A stretch of 64,000 nucleotides of DNA from Catenulispora sp. MAP5-51 (GCF_041261205.1 NZ_JBGCCH010000031.1:1-64000); one strand, 5' to 3'; positions 21,067 through 30,806 are shown, numbered from the stretch's first letter. Made by a program: numbers and translations. The notes: generated from the sequence alone by a model not told the origin.

Positions 21067-21498
21067 TCATCCCTTGACCAGGCAGGTGATGCGGCTGGTG
21101 CAGACCCGCCGGCCGTCCTGGTCGGTGACGACGATCTCGCTGACCACCAGCGTGCGCCCGGCGTGCAGCACCCGGCAGGTGCCGGTGACCAGGCCCTCCT
21201 TGGCCGAGCGGTGGTGCGTGGCGTTGATGTCCACGCCGACGACCTGCTTGTCCACGCCGGCGTGCAGCGAGGCCATCAGCGAGCCCAGGGTCTCGGCCAG
21301 CACCACCGAGGCGCCGCCGTGCAGCAGCCCGTAGACCTGGGTGTTGCCGGCGACCGGCATGGTCCCGACGATCTCCTCCTTGGTCGCGGAGGTGATGACG
21401 ATGTCCATGCGCTCGGTCAGGTGGCCGGCGCCGATCTCGTTGAACATCGCCGCGATCTGATCGGCCTCGGACACCTGGTTGTTCTGGTCTATCGACAT
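21067..21498 (-). CDS. PaaI-type hotdog thioesterase
   Basis: 143 residues from ATG at 21498 with GAGGAAGG just upstream. Hotdog-fold features: HLTERMDI, GTMPVAGNTQVYGLLHGGASVVLAETLGS (the HGG loop with catalytic Glu nearby) and VVGVDINATHHRSAKEG. It would hydrolyse an acyl-CoA (phenylacetyl-CoA-like or 1,4-dihydroxy-2-naphthoyl-CoA). The same gene stands divergent to polA in other actinomycetes. Confidence 0.87.
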   Translation of the reverse strand: MSIDQNNQVSEADQIAAMFNEIGAGHLTERMDIVITSATKEEIVGTMPVAGNTQVYGLLHGGASVVLAETLGSLMASLHAGVDKQVVGVDINATHHRSAKEGLVTGTCRVLHAGRTLVVSEIVVTDQDGRRVCTSRITCLVKG

Positions 21499-21669
21499 CG
21501 CGGGGCCTTCCTCGGGCGGGACAGGGCGGGACGGTGCTGGGCCGGCGCCAGGGCTCAGGCGCACGGCGGCAGCGGAAAACTACACCACATTAACTGCAAC
21601 GTGTTACAGCCAGCCTAACCACCGCCGAGTTGCCCCGGCCTGTCGGTACCTCGCCCTAGGATTCATACC

Positions 21670-24387
21670 GTGAGCCCCGCCAAGAAGACCCCCGAGTCCA
21701 CCGCAAGCCGCCCCGTCCTGCTCCTGCTGGACGGCCATTCCCTGGCGTACCGGGCGTACTACGCGCTGAAGGAGGCCGACCTGCGCACCACCACCGGTCA
21801 GCCCACCGGCGCGGTGCAGGGGTTCACGTCGATGCTGATCAACACGCTGCGCGACGAGCAGCCCACGCACGTCGCAGTCGCCTTCGATGTCTCGCGCCAG
21901 ACCTTCCGGACCGAGAAGTTCCCCGAGTACAAGGCCAATCGCTCGGCCTCCCCGGACGACTTCAAGAGCCAGATCGGGCTGATCGACGAACTGCTCGCGG
22001 GCCTGGGCATCACGGTCATCCGCAAGGAGGGCTACGAGGCCGACGACGTCATCGCGACCCTGACCACCCAGGCCGCCGCCGACGGCTACGAGGTCCGCAT
22101 CCTCACCGGCGACCGGGACTCGCTCCAGCTGGTCACCGAGGACGTCACCGTGCTCTACCCCAAGCGCGGCGTGTCCGACCTGTCGCGCTTCACCCCGGCC
22201 GCGGTCGAGGAGAAGTACGAGCTCACCCCGCAGCAGTACCCCGACTTCGCCGCGTTGCGCGGCGACCCCTCGGACAACCTGCCGAACATGCCCGGCGTGG
22301 GGGAGAAGACCGCCGCCAAGTGGATCCGCGAGTTCGGCTCGCTGACCGACCTGGTGGCGCGCGCCGACGAGGTCAAGGGCAAGGCCGGGGAGACGCTGCG
22401 GGCGCACCTGGACCAGGTGCGGCTCAACCGCGAGCTGACCGAGCTGGTCAAGGACGTGCCGCTGCTGTCGGCCCCGGCGGATCTGGCCTGGGCCTCCGAG
22501 GGCGACCCGGAGGCGGTGTACCAGCTGTTCGACACGCTGGAGTTCTCCACCTCCATGCGCGACCGGGTCTCGCCGCTGCTGGCCTCCTCGGCCGCGGACA
22601 GCCCGGTGGGCGAGGCCGTCGAGCTGCAGGGGCAGGTGCTGGAGGCCGGGCAGCTGGCCGACTGGCTGACCGCGAACGCCCCCGGCACCGGCGCCACCGG
22701 CGTCTCGGTGCACGGCACCTGGGGCCGCGGGACCGGCGACGTCAGCGGCCTGGCTTTCGCCAGCACCGACGGCAAGGCCGCCTACGTGGACCTCACGCAG
22801 CTCGACGCCGCCGACGAGACGGTGCTGGCGGCCTGGCTGGCCGACGCCGAGCGCCCCAAGGTCCTGCACGACGCCAAGGGCCCGACCCTGGCCCTGGCCG
22901 CCCGCGGCCTCACTCTGGCCGGCGTGGTCGCCGACACCGCGCTGGAGGCCTACCTGGCCCAGTCCGGCCGCCGCTCCTTCGAGCTGGAGCCGCTGGCCGA
23001 GGAGGTCCTGGGCCGCCGCCTGACCCCGGCCGGCGCCGACGCGAACCAGGGCACGCTGTTCGCCGACGAGGACGCCGAGGCCGAGCGCCAGATGGCCGCC
23101 GCGCACGCGGTCCTGGACCTGGCCGAGGCGCTGCGCGAGAAGCTCGCCGACACCGGCGCCATGCCGCTGCTCACCGACATCGAGCTGCCGCTGGTCGGCG
23201 TGCTGGCCGAGATGGAGCAGGTCGGCATCGCCATCGACGACCGGCTGTTCCAGGACCTGGAGAAGGGCTTCACCAGCGAGGCGACCAAGGAGGTCGACGC
23301 CGCCCGCAAGGAGGCCGGTGTCGAGACCCTGAACCTGGGCTCGCCCAAGCAGCTGCAGGAAGTGCTCTTCGAGAACCTGGGCATGCCCAAGACCAAGAAG
23401 ATCAAGACCGGCTACACCACCGACGCCGACTCCCTGGCGTGGCTCCAGGCCCAGACCCAGCACCCGTTCCTGGACCACCTGCTGCGCTGGCGCGAGGTGA
23501 ACCGGCTGCGCACCGTGGTCGAGGGCCTGTCCAAGTCGGTCTCGGCCGACACCCGCATCCACACCACCTACAACCAGATGATCGCCGCCACCGGCCGGCT
23601 GTCCTCGGTGGACCCGAACCTGCAGAACATCCCGATCCGCACGCTGGAGGGCCAGCAGATCCGCAAGGCCTTCATCGCAGGTCCCGGCTACGAGTCCCTG
23701 ATGACCGCGGACTACAGCCAGATCGAGATGCGCATCATGGCCCACCTGTCCGAGGACCAGGGCCTGATCGACGCCTTCACCTCCGGCGAGGACCTGCACA
23801 ACACCGTCGCCTCCAAGGTCTTCGAAGTCGACCCGACCGCCGTCGACCCCGAGCACCGCCGCCGCATCAAGGCCATGAGCTACGGCCTGGCCTACGGCCT
23901 GTCCGCCTTCGGCCTGTCCCAGCAGCTCGGCATCGAGACCGGCGAGGCCGCCAAGATGATGGAGGACTACTTCCAGCGCTTCGGCGGCGTCCGCGACTAC
24001 CTCCACGACCTGGTCGTCCAGGCCCGGGCCACCGGCTACACCGAGACCATGTTCGGCCGCCGCCGCTACCTCCCGGACCTGGCCAGCGACAACCGCCAGC
24101 GCCGCGAGATGGCCGAGCGCATGGCCCTGAACGCCCCCATCCAGGGCTCCGCCGCGGACATCATCAAGGTGGCGATGATCCGCGTCCGCGAAGCCCTGCG
24201 CGAGGAGCAGCTGAAGTCCCGCATGCTCCTGCAGGTCCACGACGAACTCGTCCTGGAGATCGCCCCCGGCGAGGCCGAGCGCGTCGAGGAACTGGTCCGC
24301 CGCGAGATGGGCTCGGCCGCCGAGCTGCGCGTGCCCCTGGACGTGTCGGTCGGCGTCGCCGCGAACTGGGCCGACGCCGCGCACTGA
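21670..24387 (+). CDS. polA: DNA polymerase I
   Basis: 905 residues from GTG. N-terminal 5'-3' exonuclease (about 10-300; LLLDGHSLAYRAYYAL, YEADDVIATL, GDRDSLQLV, GDPSDNLPNMPGVGEKTA), a central exonuclease-like domain (310-500) and the family A polymerase domain with motif A DYSQIEMRIMAHLS, motif B RRIKAMSYGLAYGLS and motif C LLQVHDELVLE. In the central domain the catalytic acids of 3'-5' exonuclease motifs are not present (VHGTW where DxE is expected; HDAKG later), so proofreading is probably absent, as in mycobacterial PolA. Fills gaps in repair and Okazaki fragment processing. Confidence 0.97.
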   Translation: MSPAKKTPESTASRPVLLLLDGHSLAYRAYYALKEADLRTTTGQPTGAVQGFTSMLINTLRDEQPTHVAVAFDVSRQTFRTEKFPEYKANRSASPDDFKSQIGLIDELLAGLGITVIRKEGYEADDVIATLTTQAAADGYEVRILTGDRDSLQLVTEDVTVLYPKRGVSDLSRFTPAAVEEKYELTPQQYPDFAALRGDPSDNLPNMPGVGEKTAAKWIREFGSLTDLVARADEVKGKAGETLRAHLDQVRLNRELTELVKDVPLLSAPADLAWASEGDPEAVYQLFDTLEFSTSMRDRVSPLLASSAADSPVGEAVELQGQVLEAGQLADWLTANAPGTGATGVSVHGTWGRGTGDVSGLAFASTDGKAAYVDLTQLDAADETVLAAWLADAERPKVLHDAKGPTLALAARGLTLAGVVADTALEAYLAQSGRRSFELEPLAEEVLGRRLTPAGADANQGTLFADEDAEAERQMAAAHAVLDLAEALREKLADTGAMPLLTDIELPLVGVLAEMEQVGIAIDDRLFQDLEKGFTSEATKEVDAARKEAGVETLNLGSPKQLQEVLFENLGMPKTKKIKTGYTTDADSLAWLQAQTQHPFLDHLLRWREVNRLRTVVEGLSKSVSADTRIHTTYNQMIAATGRLSSVDPNLQNIPIRTLEGQQIRKAFIAGPGYESLMTADYSQIEMRIMAHLSEDQGLIDAFTSGEDLHNTVASKVFEVDPTAVDPEHRRRIKAMSYGLAYGLSAFGLSQQLGIETGEAAKMMEDYFQRFGGVRDYLHDLVVQARATGYTETMFGRRRYLPDLASDNRQRREMAERMALNAPIQGSAADIIKVAMIRVREALREEQLKSRMLLQVHDELVLEIAPGEAERVEELVRREMGSAAELRVPLDVSVGVAANWADAAH

Positions 24388-24462
24388 GGTACTTGCTTTG
24401 CGGTCTGCCGGATGCCCGGCCGGGTGCCGCGCCCGAACAGTGTCGCCGCACCCGGACCCCGC

Positions 24463-25911
24463 CTACGTGCTCTGAGCCACCGCCCCGACCGCCTGCGCGT
24501 CCTCGGCTCCGAGCGTCGCGGCGACCGGTTCCGGCGCGGTGCGCGCCATCAGGCACGCCGTCACCGAGGCCGTCGCGGTCACCAGCGAGCACGCCGCGGC
24601 GGCCGTCACGATGGCGCCGGCCGAGTCGTGCGCGAAGCCGACGATCACCGTCGTCTCCAGCACGATGCCGCCGAGCACCACCGCCGAGACCACGTGCGAG
24701 CGGCGCGCGACGCCGTCCAGCAGCGCCAGGTTCACCAGCGCCAGCAGTGCGCCCACGCTCGTGAAGACCCAGCCCTCCGCGCCGAGGTCGAAGCCGCCGG
24801 GGGTCGCGTACTTCTCCCCGAACGCCACCCCGATCAGCGGATCGCGGCCCACCCCGGCGATCGCCACCCCGAGCACCCCGATCCCGCCGGTCAGCGCCAG
24901 CGACACCAGCAGCGCACGCCGCCGCTCCACCGGCCGCGCCAGCCGCGGATACGCCAGCATCGCCACGAAACTCGGCGCGAAGAACGCCGCCCGCGCCAGC
25001 AACGCCCCGGTGTTGTACCGCCCCAGATCGCCGTCGGTCAGGTAGCGGCTGGCCAGCAGCGTGTCGAGCACCGTCAGCAGCAGGATGCCGCCGAGCCCGC
25101 CGGTCGCGCGGAGCACCTCGGGCAGGTAGCCGTGGTGGTGGTCGCGGCGCGCCGCCGACTGCTCAGCCTCCTGCCACGCCGGTTCGGCAGCCGGTCCCGC
25201 AGGCAGCTCAGCACCCTGCCGTGCCGCCGCTCCCGGTTCCGCGCCCGCCACGGCCGCGCCCGCCACCGCCTCCCCCCGCAGCAACCACCGCCCGGCCACC
25301 GCCGCGAACGCCCAAGCCGCCGTCTGCGCCGCCATCACCGTCGTCGGCGACACCTGCGCCGAAGCCGCCACCGCCCCGATCGCCAGCCGCGACCCCTGCG
25401 CGGCCAGGTACAGCACCGTCATCGTCATGAACCGCGACGTCCCCTGCGCGATCCCCAAGTACGACGCGAACACCGTGTTCGCCGCCAGCGACACCCCCGT
25501 CCACGCAACACCCCCGACCGTCACCGACGGCAGCAGCGCCGCGATCGCCGGCGCGAGGGCCACGAACACCGCCGCGACCCCCGCCGCGACCGCCAGTCCC
25601 CGCCGGCGCAGCCCGCGCACCAGCGCGGCGCGCGCTGGCTGCGGGGCGTCCGCCAGCACCGCCAGCCGTCGCGCGTTGATCGCCTGGACCGCCAGCCCCG
25701 GCACCGTCCCGATCAGGAACACCGACAGCAGCGTCCCCAGTTCCGCGTACCCGCCGGGTCCGAGCCCGCGGGAGAGCACCAGGTTGAACCCGTACGCCAG
25801 CACGTTCCCGACCCCGGTCCCCACCGCCACCAGCAGCCCGGCCGACGCCGTGCGCCGGCCCCCGCGGCGCGGGCCTCCGGAATCCTGTCCGTCCCTGGCC
25901 CTGCGGGGCAT
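24463..25911 (-). CDS. Polysaccharide/lipid-linked oligosaccharide flippase (MOP superfamily)
   Basis: 482 residues from ATG at 25911 with GGAGG 7 bases upstream; the frame continues upstream but lacks a better start. About 12 hydrophobic helices. The first (GLLVAVGTGVGNVLAYGFNLVLSRGLGPGGYAELGTLLSV) is the Wzx/MurJ-like pattern of the polysaccharide biosynthesis family. It would flip a lipid-linked glycan across the membrane. Divergent from a GT4 glycosyltransferase and near two methyltransferases, suggesting one small glycan locus. A Glu/Gln/Ala-rich loop interrupts the middle. Confidence 0.78.
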   Translation of the reverse strand: MPRRARDGQDSGGPRRGGRRTASAGLLVAVGTGVGNVLAYGFNLVLSRGLGPGGYAELGTLLSVFLIGTVPGLAVQAINARRLAVLADAPQPARAALVRGLRRRGLAVAAGVAAVFVALAPAIAALLPSVTVGGVAWTGVSLAANTVFASYLGIAQGTSRFMTMTVLYLAAQGSRLAIGAVAASAQVSPTTVMAAQTAAWAFAAVAGRWLLRGEAVAGAAVAGAEPGAAARQGAELPAGPAAEPAWQEAEQSAARRDHHHGYLPEVLRATGGLGGILLLTVLDTLLASRYLTDGDLGRYNTGALLARAAFFAPSFVAMLAYPRLARPVERRRALLVSLALTGGIGVLGVAIAGVGRDPLIGVAFGEKYATPGGFDLGAEGWVFTSVGALLALVNLALLDGVARRSHVVSAVVLGGIVLETTVIVGFAHDSAGAIVTAAAACSLVTATASVTACLMARTAPEPVAATLGAEDAQAVGAVAQST

Positions 25912-26084
25912 CGAGGTACCTCCGGTGCTGTGCCGCGCGTGTCGCTGTGCCACGCGTGTCTCTTGAGCGGTCACGCTAGACGACCCGGAGCCCCGCGCCC
26001 CCCAAGCTCCGCCGGGACGCGCCACGAACAACCCGAAAAGCGTCACCCGCGTGTCGGGCCCGGCCGGAGCCTCGTTGGATCGCA

Positions 26085-27311
26085 GTGCGCTTAGCCATCC
26101 TGAACTGGCGCGACCCCTGGCAGCAGGCCGCCGGGGGAGCGGAGACGTTCGCCCACGAGATCGCCCGGGGCTTCGCGGCGCGCGGCCACACCGTCGACTT
26201 CCTCACCTGCCGCGAACCCGGCCAGCGCCGCCGGGAACGCCGCGACGGCATCAGATGGCTGCGACGCGGCGGACGCTGGACCGTCTACCCCGCCGTCCTC
26301 GCCCGACTGATCGCGGCCCGCCTCTCCGGGCGCGGATACGACTTCGTCGTCGACTGCCAGAACGGCATCCCGTTCTTCTCCCCGCTCGCGGTCTCCCGGC
26401 GCCGCACCGGCGTGGCGATCGTCGTCCACCACGTCCACGACGGCCAGTTCGGCACCCACTTCGGCCGTCCCCTGGCCGCCCTCGGCCGCTGGCTGGAGGG
26501 CCCGGCGGCGCGCCGGGTCTACCGACGCTGCCCCGCCGTGGCGGTGTCGGCGTCCACCGTCGCCGCCATGCGGACCCGGCTGCGCTGGACCGGACCGATC
26601 GAGCTGATCCACAACGGCGTTCGCAACAGCCTTCACAGCGGCGTTCACAGCGGCCTCAACGGCGGCCACGGCGTGCACAACATCGTTGCCCCACAAGGCT
26701 TTCAGCGCTTGGTTCTACCTCTGGCCGGAGAACCGGGCGTACCTCCCCGGCTGGTCGCGGTCGGCCGCCTGGTGCGCCACAAGCGCCTGGAACGGGTCGT
26801 CCGTCTGGCCGACGACCTGGCGCCGACCTGGCCCGGCATCGAGATCCACATCGTCGGCCGGGGCCCCGACGAGCCCCGGATCCGCGCCATCGTCTCGGAC
26901 CTGCGCCACGCCGACCGCGTCCACGTCCACGGCCACCTCCCCGCCGAGGCCAAGGACAGGCTCCTGGCCTCGGCCGCCCTGCACCTGTCCGCCTCCCAGG
27001 GCGAGGGCTGGGGCCTGTCCGTGTTGGAAGCCGCGGCCCTGGGCGTGCCGACCGTCGCCTACGACGTCGACGGCCTGCGCGACGCCATCCGGGACGGCAC
27101 CACCGGCTGGCTCGTCGCTCCCGGCGACACGCTCGCCGACACCGTCTCCGGAGTCCTGAAGGAGCTCGACAGCGACCCGGCGCGGGCCTCGGAGGTGAGA
27201 GCGGCGTGCGTGGCGTGGGCCGGCAGGTTCGACTGGGAGCACACGCGCAACGCGATGGCGCAGTTGGCCGTCAGGAACTCGCGCACCCCCGGCACCCGCA
27301 CGATCGAGTGA
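26085..27311 (+). CDS. GT4 family glycosyltransferase
   Basis: 408 residues, GTG start. Two-domain GT-B enzyme: N-terminal acceptor domain (ILNWRDPWQQAAGGAETFAHE with the GG loop) and C-terminal nucleotide-sugar domain (LVAVGRLVRHKRLERVVRL, HIVGRGPDE, HLSASQGEGWGLSVLEAAALGVPTVAY with the E-x7-E motif). It transfers a sugar retaining configuration, likely to a lipid carrier or cell-wall glycan. After IHNGV there is an insertion of about 30 residues including a short repeat (LHSGVHSGLNGG) not found in the family core. Its last 253 bases are antisense to the convergent methyltransferase gene. Confidence 0.86.
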   Translation: MRLAILNWRDPWQQAAGGAETFAHEIARGFAARGHTVDFLTCREPGQRRRERRDGIRWLRRGGRWTVYPAVLARLIAARLSGRGYDFVVDCQNGIPFFSPLAVSRRRTGVAIVVHHVHDGQFGTHFGRPLAALGRWLEGPAARRVYRRCPAVAVSASTVAAMRTRLRWTGPIELIHNGVRNSLHSGVHSGLNGGHGVHNIVAPQGFQRLVLPLAGEPGVPPRLVAVGRLVRHKRLERVVRLADDLAPTWPGIEIHIVGRGPDEPRIRAIVSDLRHADRVHVHGHLPAEAKDRLLASAALHLSASQGEGWGLSVLEAAALGVPTVAYDVDGLRDAIRDGTTGWLVAPGDTLADTVSGVLKELDSDPARASEVRAACVAWAGRFDWEHTRNAMAQLAVRNSRTPGTRTIE

Positions 27312-27943
27312 GCCCACGCCGGGTGGTAGCGCGGGAACACCGCCAGCGTCTCCGCGACGCCCTCCCGCTCGGCGTCCTCCACCCACCGCAGCACCCGCCC
27401 CACCGAGAGCGGGAAGAGCGTCAGGCCGTACCGGTTGGTCGGGGGAGCGCCGCGCCGCCGTTCGAACCGCCGCGCCGCCCGCTCGCCGCCGAGGTAGTGC
27501 CAGGGCGAGGTCTCGTGCCCGCCCAACGGCCCCAGCCAGTTGGTGAAGCACACGAACACCAGACCGCCCGGACGGGTGACCCGCAGCATCTCCCGCAGCA
27601 TGCGCCGCGGATCCGCCACGTGTTCGAGCACGTTGGAGGAGAAGCAGACGTCCACCGCCCCGTCCCGCACCGGCAGCGCCCGCGCGTCGCCGCACACGTC
27701 GCCGACCGGCCGCAGATCCACCGACGCGTACCGGGCCCCGGCCGCCCGGAAGGCCGCCGCGAAGAACCCCGGGCCGCCGCCCACGTCCAGCACCCGCTGC
27801 CCGCACACGACCGCGTGCCGGGCCACCAGCGCCACCGAGTCGGCCGCCAGCGGCTCGTAGAACGACGCCGGATCGACCTGCTCGCCCCGACAGGCCCGCA
27901 CCAGCCGCACGGTCCTCCGCATCCCGAAGTACCGCCGCCACAC
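27059..27943 (-). CDS. Class I SAM-dependent methyltransferase with apparent C-terminal run-on
   Basis: About 294 residues from GTG at 27943 (start uncertain; the frame is open to 28024). SAM-binding motif I is LDVGGGPGFFAAAF, the acidic motif II is SVDLRP, and SSNVLEHVADPRRML and RVTRPGGLVFV follow. Related proteins, as I recall them, end soon after the VPGVREFLTANCAIALR segment; here the frame runs about 65 residues further, entirely antisense to the glycosyltransferase 3' end, and this tail looks Ser/Pro-rich and unstructured. Either a stop codon was lost or the genes truly overlap. Likely modifies a sugar or lipid in the neighbouring glycan pathway. Confidence 0.75.
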   Translation of the reverse strand: MWRRYFGMRRTVRLVRACRGEQVDPASFYEPLAADSVALVARHAVVCGQRVLDVGGGPGFFAAAFRAAGARYASVDLRPVGDVCGDARALPVRDGAVDVCFSSNVLEHVADPRRMLREMLRVTRPGGLVFVCFTNWLGPLGGHETSPWHYLGGERAARRFERRRGAPPTNRYGLTLFPLSVGRVLRWVEDAEREGVAETLAVFPRYHPAWAHSIVRVPGVREFLTANCAIALRVCSQSNLPAHATHAALTSEARAGSLSSSFRTPETVSASVSPGATSQPVVPSRMASRRPSTS

Positions 27944-28072
27944 ACGCTCGCCAACCACGCCAGCACTGTCGCCACCGGGCCGGGCGCCCCGGCGACGACA
28001 CGCCGCAACACCCCGTTGCGCCACCCCCGACCCCTGGCGCGCGCCAGGGGCCCGAAGCCCGGGCCGGGTATG

Positions 28073-28924
28073 TCAGTCCTTCACCGTCACGAAGATCGCC
28101 GTCCCCGGGATGACCCGCCCCCGCAGCGGCGACCACCCGCCCCAGACCTCCGTGAGCCCGGCCGGCCACTCCGGCTCCACCACGTCGACCACTCGCAGCC
28201 CGGCCGCGACGATCTCGCGGATCCGGTCGCCCAGCGTCCGGTGGTGCTCGGCGTAGGTCGCCAGCCCGCGCTCGTCGTACTCCACGTACGGCCTGCGGTC
28301 GAAGTAGGAGTCCCGGGCGGTGAGCCCGTGCTCGCTCGGATCGTCGGGGAAGGACCACCGGATCGGGTGGGACACCGAGAACACCCACCGGCCGCCCGGC
28401 TTCAGCACGCGCGCGGCTTCCCGCATCACCGCCGCGGAGTCCGCCACGAACGGGACCGCGCCGTACGCCGAGCACACGATGTCGAACGCCTCGTCGGCGA
28501 AGGGCAGCCGCGTGGCGTCAGCCTGCACCAGCGGCAGGCCCGAACCCGCGTCGATGCGCAGCGCGTGCGCCAACTGTCCGAACGAAAGATCGGACGCCAC
28601 CGCGAACGCCCCCTGCGCCGCCAGCCAGCGCGAACACTGCGCGGCCCCGGCCCCGACCTCCAGCACCCGTTTGCCCGCCAACTCGGTCCCGAGCAGGTGG
28701 GCGTGGGCCTCGTCCAGCCCCTCCGGGCACCAGATGAACCGGTCATCGCCCAGGAACGCACCGTGTTCTGCCTGGTAATCGTCCGCGTTGGCGTCCCACC
28801 AGCCCCGGTTCGCCCGGATCGTGGCGGAATCTGACAGGTGACGGCGGGCCACGCGGACCGTATCGTTATCACCGATTCCGGGGTCGTCGGAGTTCTCCGG
28901 CGGCTCATCCGTCACGTCAGGCAC
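28073..28924 (-). CDS. Class I SAM-dependent methyltransferase next to rpsA
   Basis: 283 residues, GTG start with GAGGATG upstream. Methyltransf_11 type: NRGWWDANADDYQAEHG, motif I LEVGAGAAQCSRWLA, ASDLSFGQL, LPFADEAFDIVCSAYGAVPFV and RVLKPGGRWVFSVSHPIRW. This protein, with its WCPEGLDEAHAHLLG stretch, is a standing neighbour of rpsA in actinomycetes. Substrate unknown. Divergent from rpsA across 320 bases. Confidence 0.85.
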   Translation of the reverse strand: MPDVTDEPPENSDDPGIGDNDTVRVARRHLSDSATIRANRGWWDANADDYQAEHGAFLGDDRFIWCPEGLDEAHAHLLGTELAGKRVLEVGAGAAQCSRWLAAQGAFAVASDLSFGQLAHALRIDAGSGLPLVQADATRLPFADEAFDIVCSAYGAVPFVADSAAVMREAARVLKPGGRWVFSVSHPIRWSFPDDPSEHGLTARDSYFDRRPYVEYDERGLATYAEHHRTLGDRIREIVAAGLRVVDVVEPEWPAGLTEVWGGWSPLRGRVIPGTAIFVTVKD

Positions 28925-29246
28925 TGTGCGGGCATCCTCTCACCAGCGGGTCGCCAGTCGATCACGCAGGTTGAGACTGTAGCGGGGGTGCCGTCGCTGT
29001 GCGGTGTCGCGCCGTGGGACCGTTCGGCGTCCCCGGTGGAGACGGGTATCGGATTGACCACGCGTGCGTACGACCCGTATTCTGGGCGATGCGCTGCGGG
29101 CAGGTTCTGAATCTTCTTCGCTGGATACCCGATCCTCGTCGACCGTTCGGCTTCTGACTGGTGATGGACGTGTTCGCCAGCGCCGGCATCCCCGACCGGT
29201 GGAGGCCGTCGCCCACAATGTGTCCGCATCCGGAGCCCCCTTCCCC
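28925..29246 (+). promoter_or_regulatory. rpsA promoter and long leader
   Basis: A good housekeeping promoter is visible: TTGACC (29054-29059), an 18-base spacer, TATTCT (29078-29083), so transcription starts near 29090 and leaves a leader of about 155 bases. Such a leader could take part in S1 autoregulation, as known in E. coli, though no clear structure was identified. The minus-strand methyltransferase promoter must also lie in this interval. Confidence 0.65.
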
Positions 29247-30728
29247 ATGACGAGCAGCACCGAGACCGCCCGAACGCCTCAGGTCGCCATCAACGACATC
29301 GGTTCGGCGGAGGAATTCCTCGCCGCGATCGACCTCACCATCAAGTACTTCAACGACGGCGACATCGTCGAGGGTGTCATCGTCAAGGTCGACCGGGATG
29401 AAGTCCTGCTCGACATCGGTTACAAGACCGAGGGTGTGATCCCGTCCAGGGAGCTCTCGATCAAGCATGACGTCGACCCGAACGAGGTCGTCGCCGTGGG
29501 CGACCACATCGAGGCCCTGGTCCTCCAGAAGGAGGACAAGGAAGGCCGCCTCATCCTGTCCAAGAAGCGCGCGCAGTACGAGCGCGCCTGGGGCACGATC
29601 GAGGAGATCAAGGAGAAGGACGGCATCGTCACCGGTACCGTCATCGAGGTCGTCAAGGGCGGCCTGATCCTGGACATCGGTCTTCGCGGCTTCCTGCCGG
29701 CCTCCCTGGTCGAGATGCGCCGCGTGCGCGACCTGCAGCCCTACGTGGGCAAGGAGCTCGAGGCCAAGATCATCGAGCTGGACAAGAACCGCAACAACGT
29801 GGTCCTGTCCCGCCGTGCCTGGCTGGAGCAGACCCAGTCCGAGGTCCGCCAGAACTTCCTCACCACCCTGCAGAAGGGCCAGGTCCGTTCCGGCGTCGTG
29901 TCGTCGATCGTGAACTTCGGCGCCTTCGTGGACCTGGGCGGCGTGGACGGCCTGGTGCACGTCTCGGAGCTGTCCTGGAAGCACATCGACCACCCCTCCG
30001 AGGTCGTCGAGGTCGGCCAGGAGGTCACGGTCGAGGTCCTGGACGTCGACATGGACCGCGAGCGCGTCTCGCTGTCCCTGAAGGCGACCATGGAGGACCC
30101 GTGGCAGACCTTCGCCCGCACCCACGCCATCGGCCAGGTCGTGCCCGGCAAGGTCACCAAGCTGGTGCCGTTCGGCGCGTTCGTCCGGGTGGACGAGGGC
30201 ATCGAGGGCCTGGTCCACATCTCCGAGCTGGCCGAGCGCCACGTGGAGGTCCCGGAGCAGGTCGTCAACGTGGGCGACGAGATCTTCGTCAAGGTCATCG
30301 ACATCGACCTGGACCGCCGTCGCATCTCCCTGTCGCTGAAGCAGGCCAACGAGGGCCTGACCGGCGACATCGAGACCGACCAGTTCGACCCGGCGCTGTA
30401 CGGCATGGCCGCGACCTACGACGACCAGGGCAACTACATCTACCCCGAGGGCTTCGACCCGGAGACGGGCGAGTGGCTCGAGGGCTACGACGCCCAGCGC
30501 GAGGTGTGGGAGGGCCAGTACGCCGAGGCCCACGCCAAGTACGAGTCGCACCAGAAGCAGATCGCCGAGGCCCGCAAGGCCGACGCCGAGGCCGGTGTCC
30601 AGGAGAACGCCGAGGGTGCGCCCTCGTCCTACTCCTCCGGTGTCGCCGAGGAGAGCACCGGCGGTGCCCTGGCCTCCGACGAGGCCCTGGCGGCGCTGCG
30701 CGAGAAGCTGTCGGGCGGCCAGAGCTGA
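29247..30728 (+). CDS. rpsA: 30S ribosomal protein S1
   Basis: 493 residues from ATG at 29247; the frame is open upstream to 29064, but that part overlaps the promoter and actinobacterial S1 begins TSSTETxxTPQVAINDIG. Four S1 RNA-binding repeats lie at roughly 35-105, 120-190, 205-275 and 290-360 (GDIVEGVIVKVDRDEVLLDIG, GTVIEVVKGGLILDIG, GVVSSIVNFGAFVDLGG, GKVTKLVPFGAFVRVDEG), compared with six in E. coli, then an acidic C-terminal tail. It binds mRNA during translation initiation. Monocistronic, ending at a strong terminator. Confidence 0.97.
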   Translation: MTSSTETARTPQVAINDIGSAEEFLAAIDLTIKYFNDGDIVEGVIVKVDRDEVLLDIGYKTEGVIPSRELSIKHDVDPNEVVAVGDHIEALVLQKEDKEGRLILSKKRAQYERAWGTIEEIKEKDGIVTGTVIEVVKGGLILDIGLRGFLPASLVEMRRVRDLQPYVGKELEAKIIELDKNRNNVVLSRRAWLEQTQSEVRQNFLTTLQKGQVRSGVVSSIVNFGAFVDLGGVDGLVHVSELSWKHIDHPSEVVEVGQEVTVEVLDVDMDRERVSLSLKATMEDPWQTFARTHAIGQVVPGKVTKLVPFGAFVRVDEGIEGLVHISELAERHVEVPEQVVNVGDEIFVKVIDIDLDRRRISLSLKQANEGLTGDIETDQFDPALYGMAATYDDQGNYIYPEGFDPETGEWLEGYDAQREVWEGQYAEAHAKYESHQKQIAEARKADAEAGVQENAEGAPSSYSSGVAEESTGGALASDEALAALREKLSGGQS

Positions 30729-30767
30729 GGCTCACCGCTTGGGGGCTGCCGTGTAACAGCTCATAGC

Positions 30768-30806
30768 CGAAAGGCCCCGTCCGCCCAAAGCGGACGGGGC
30801 CTTTCG
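30768..30806. terminator. Strong terminator after rpsA
   Basis: A perfect 17-bp stem (30768-30784 with 30790-30806), loop CCAAA, followed by CTATTGTTT. Confidence 0.95.
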
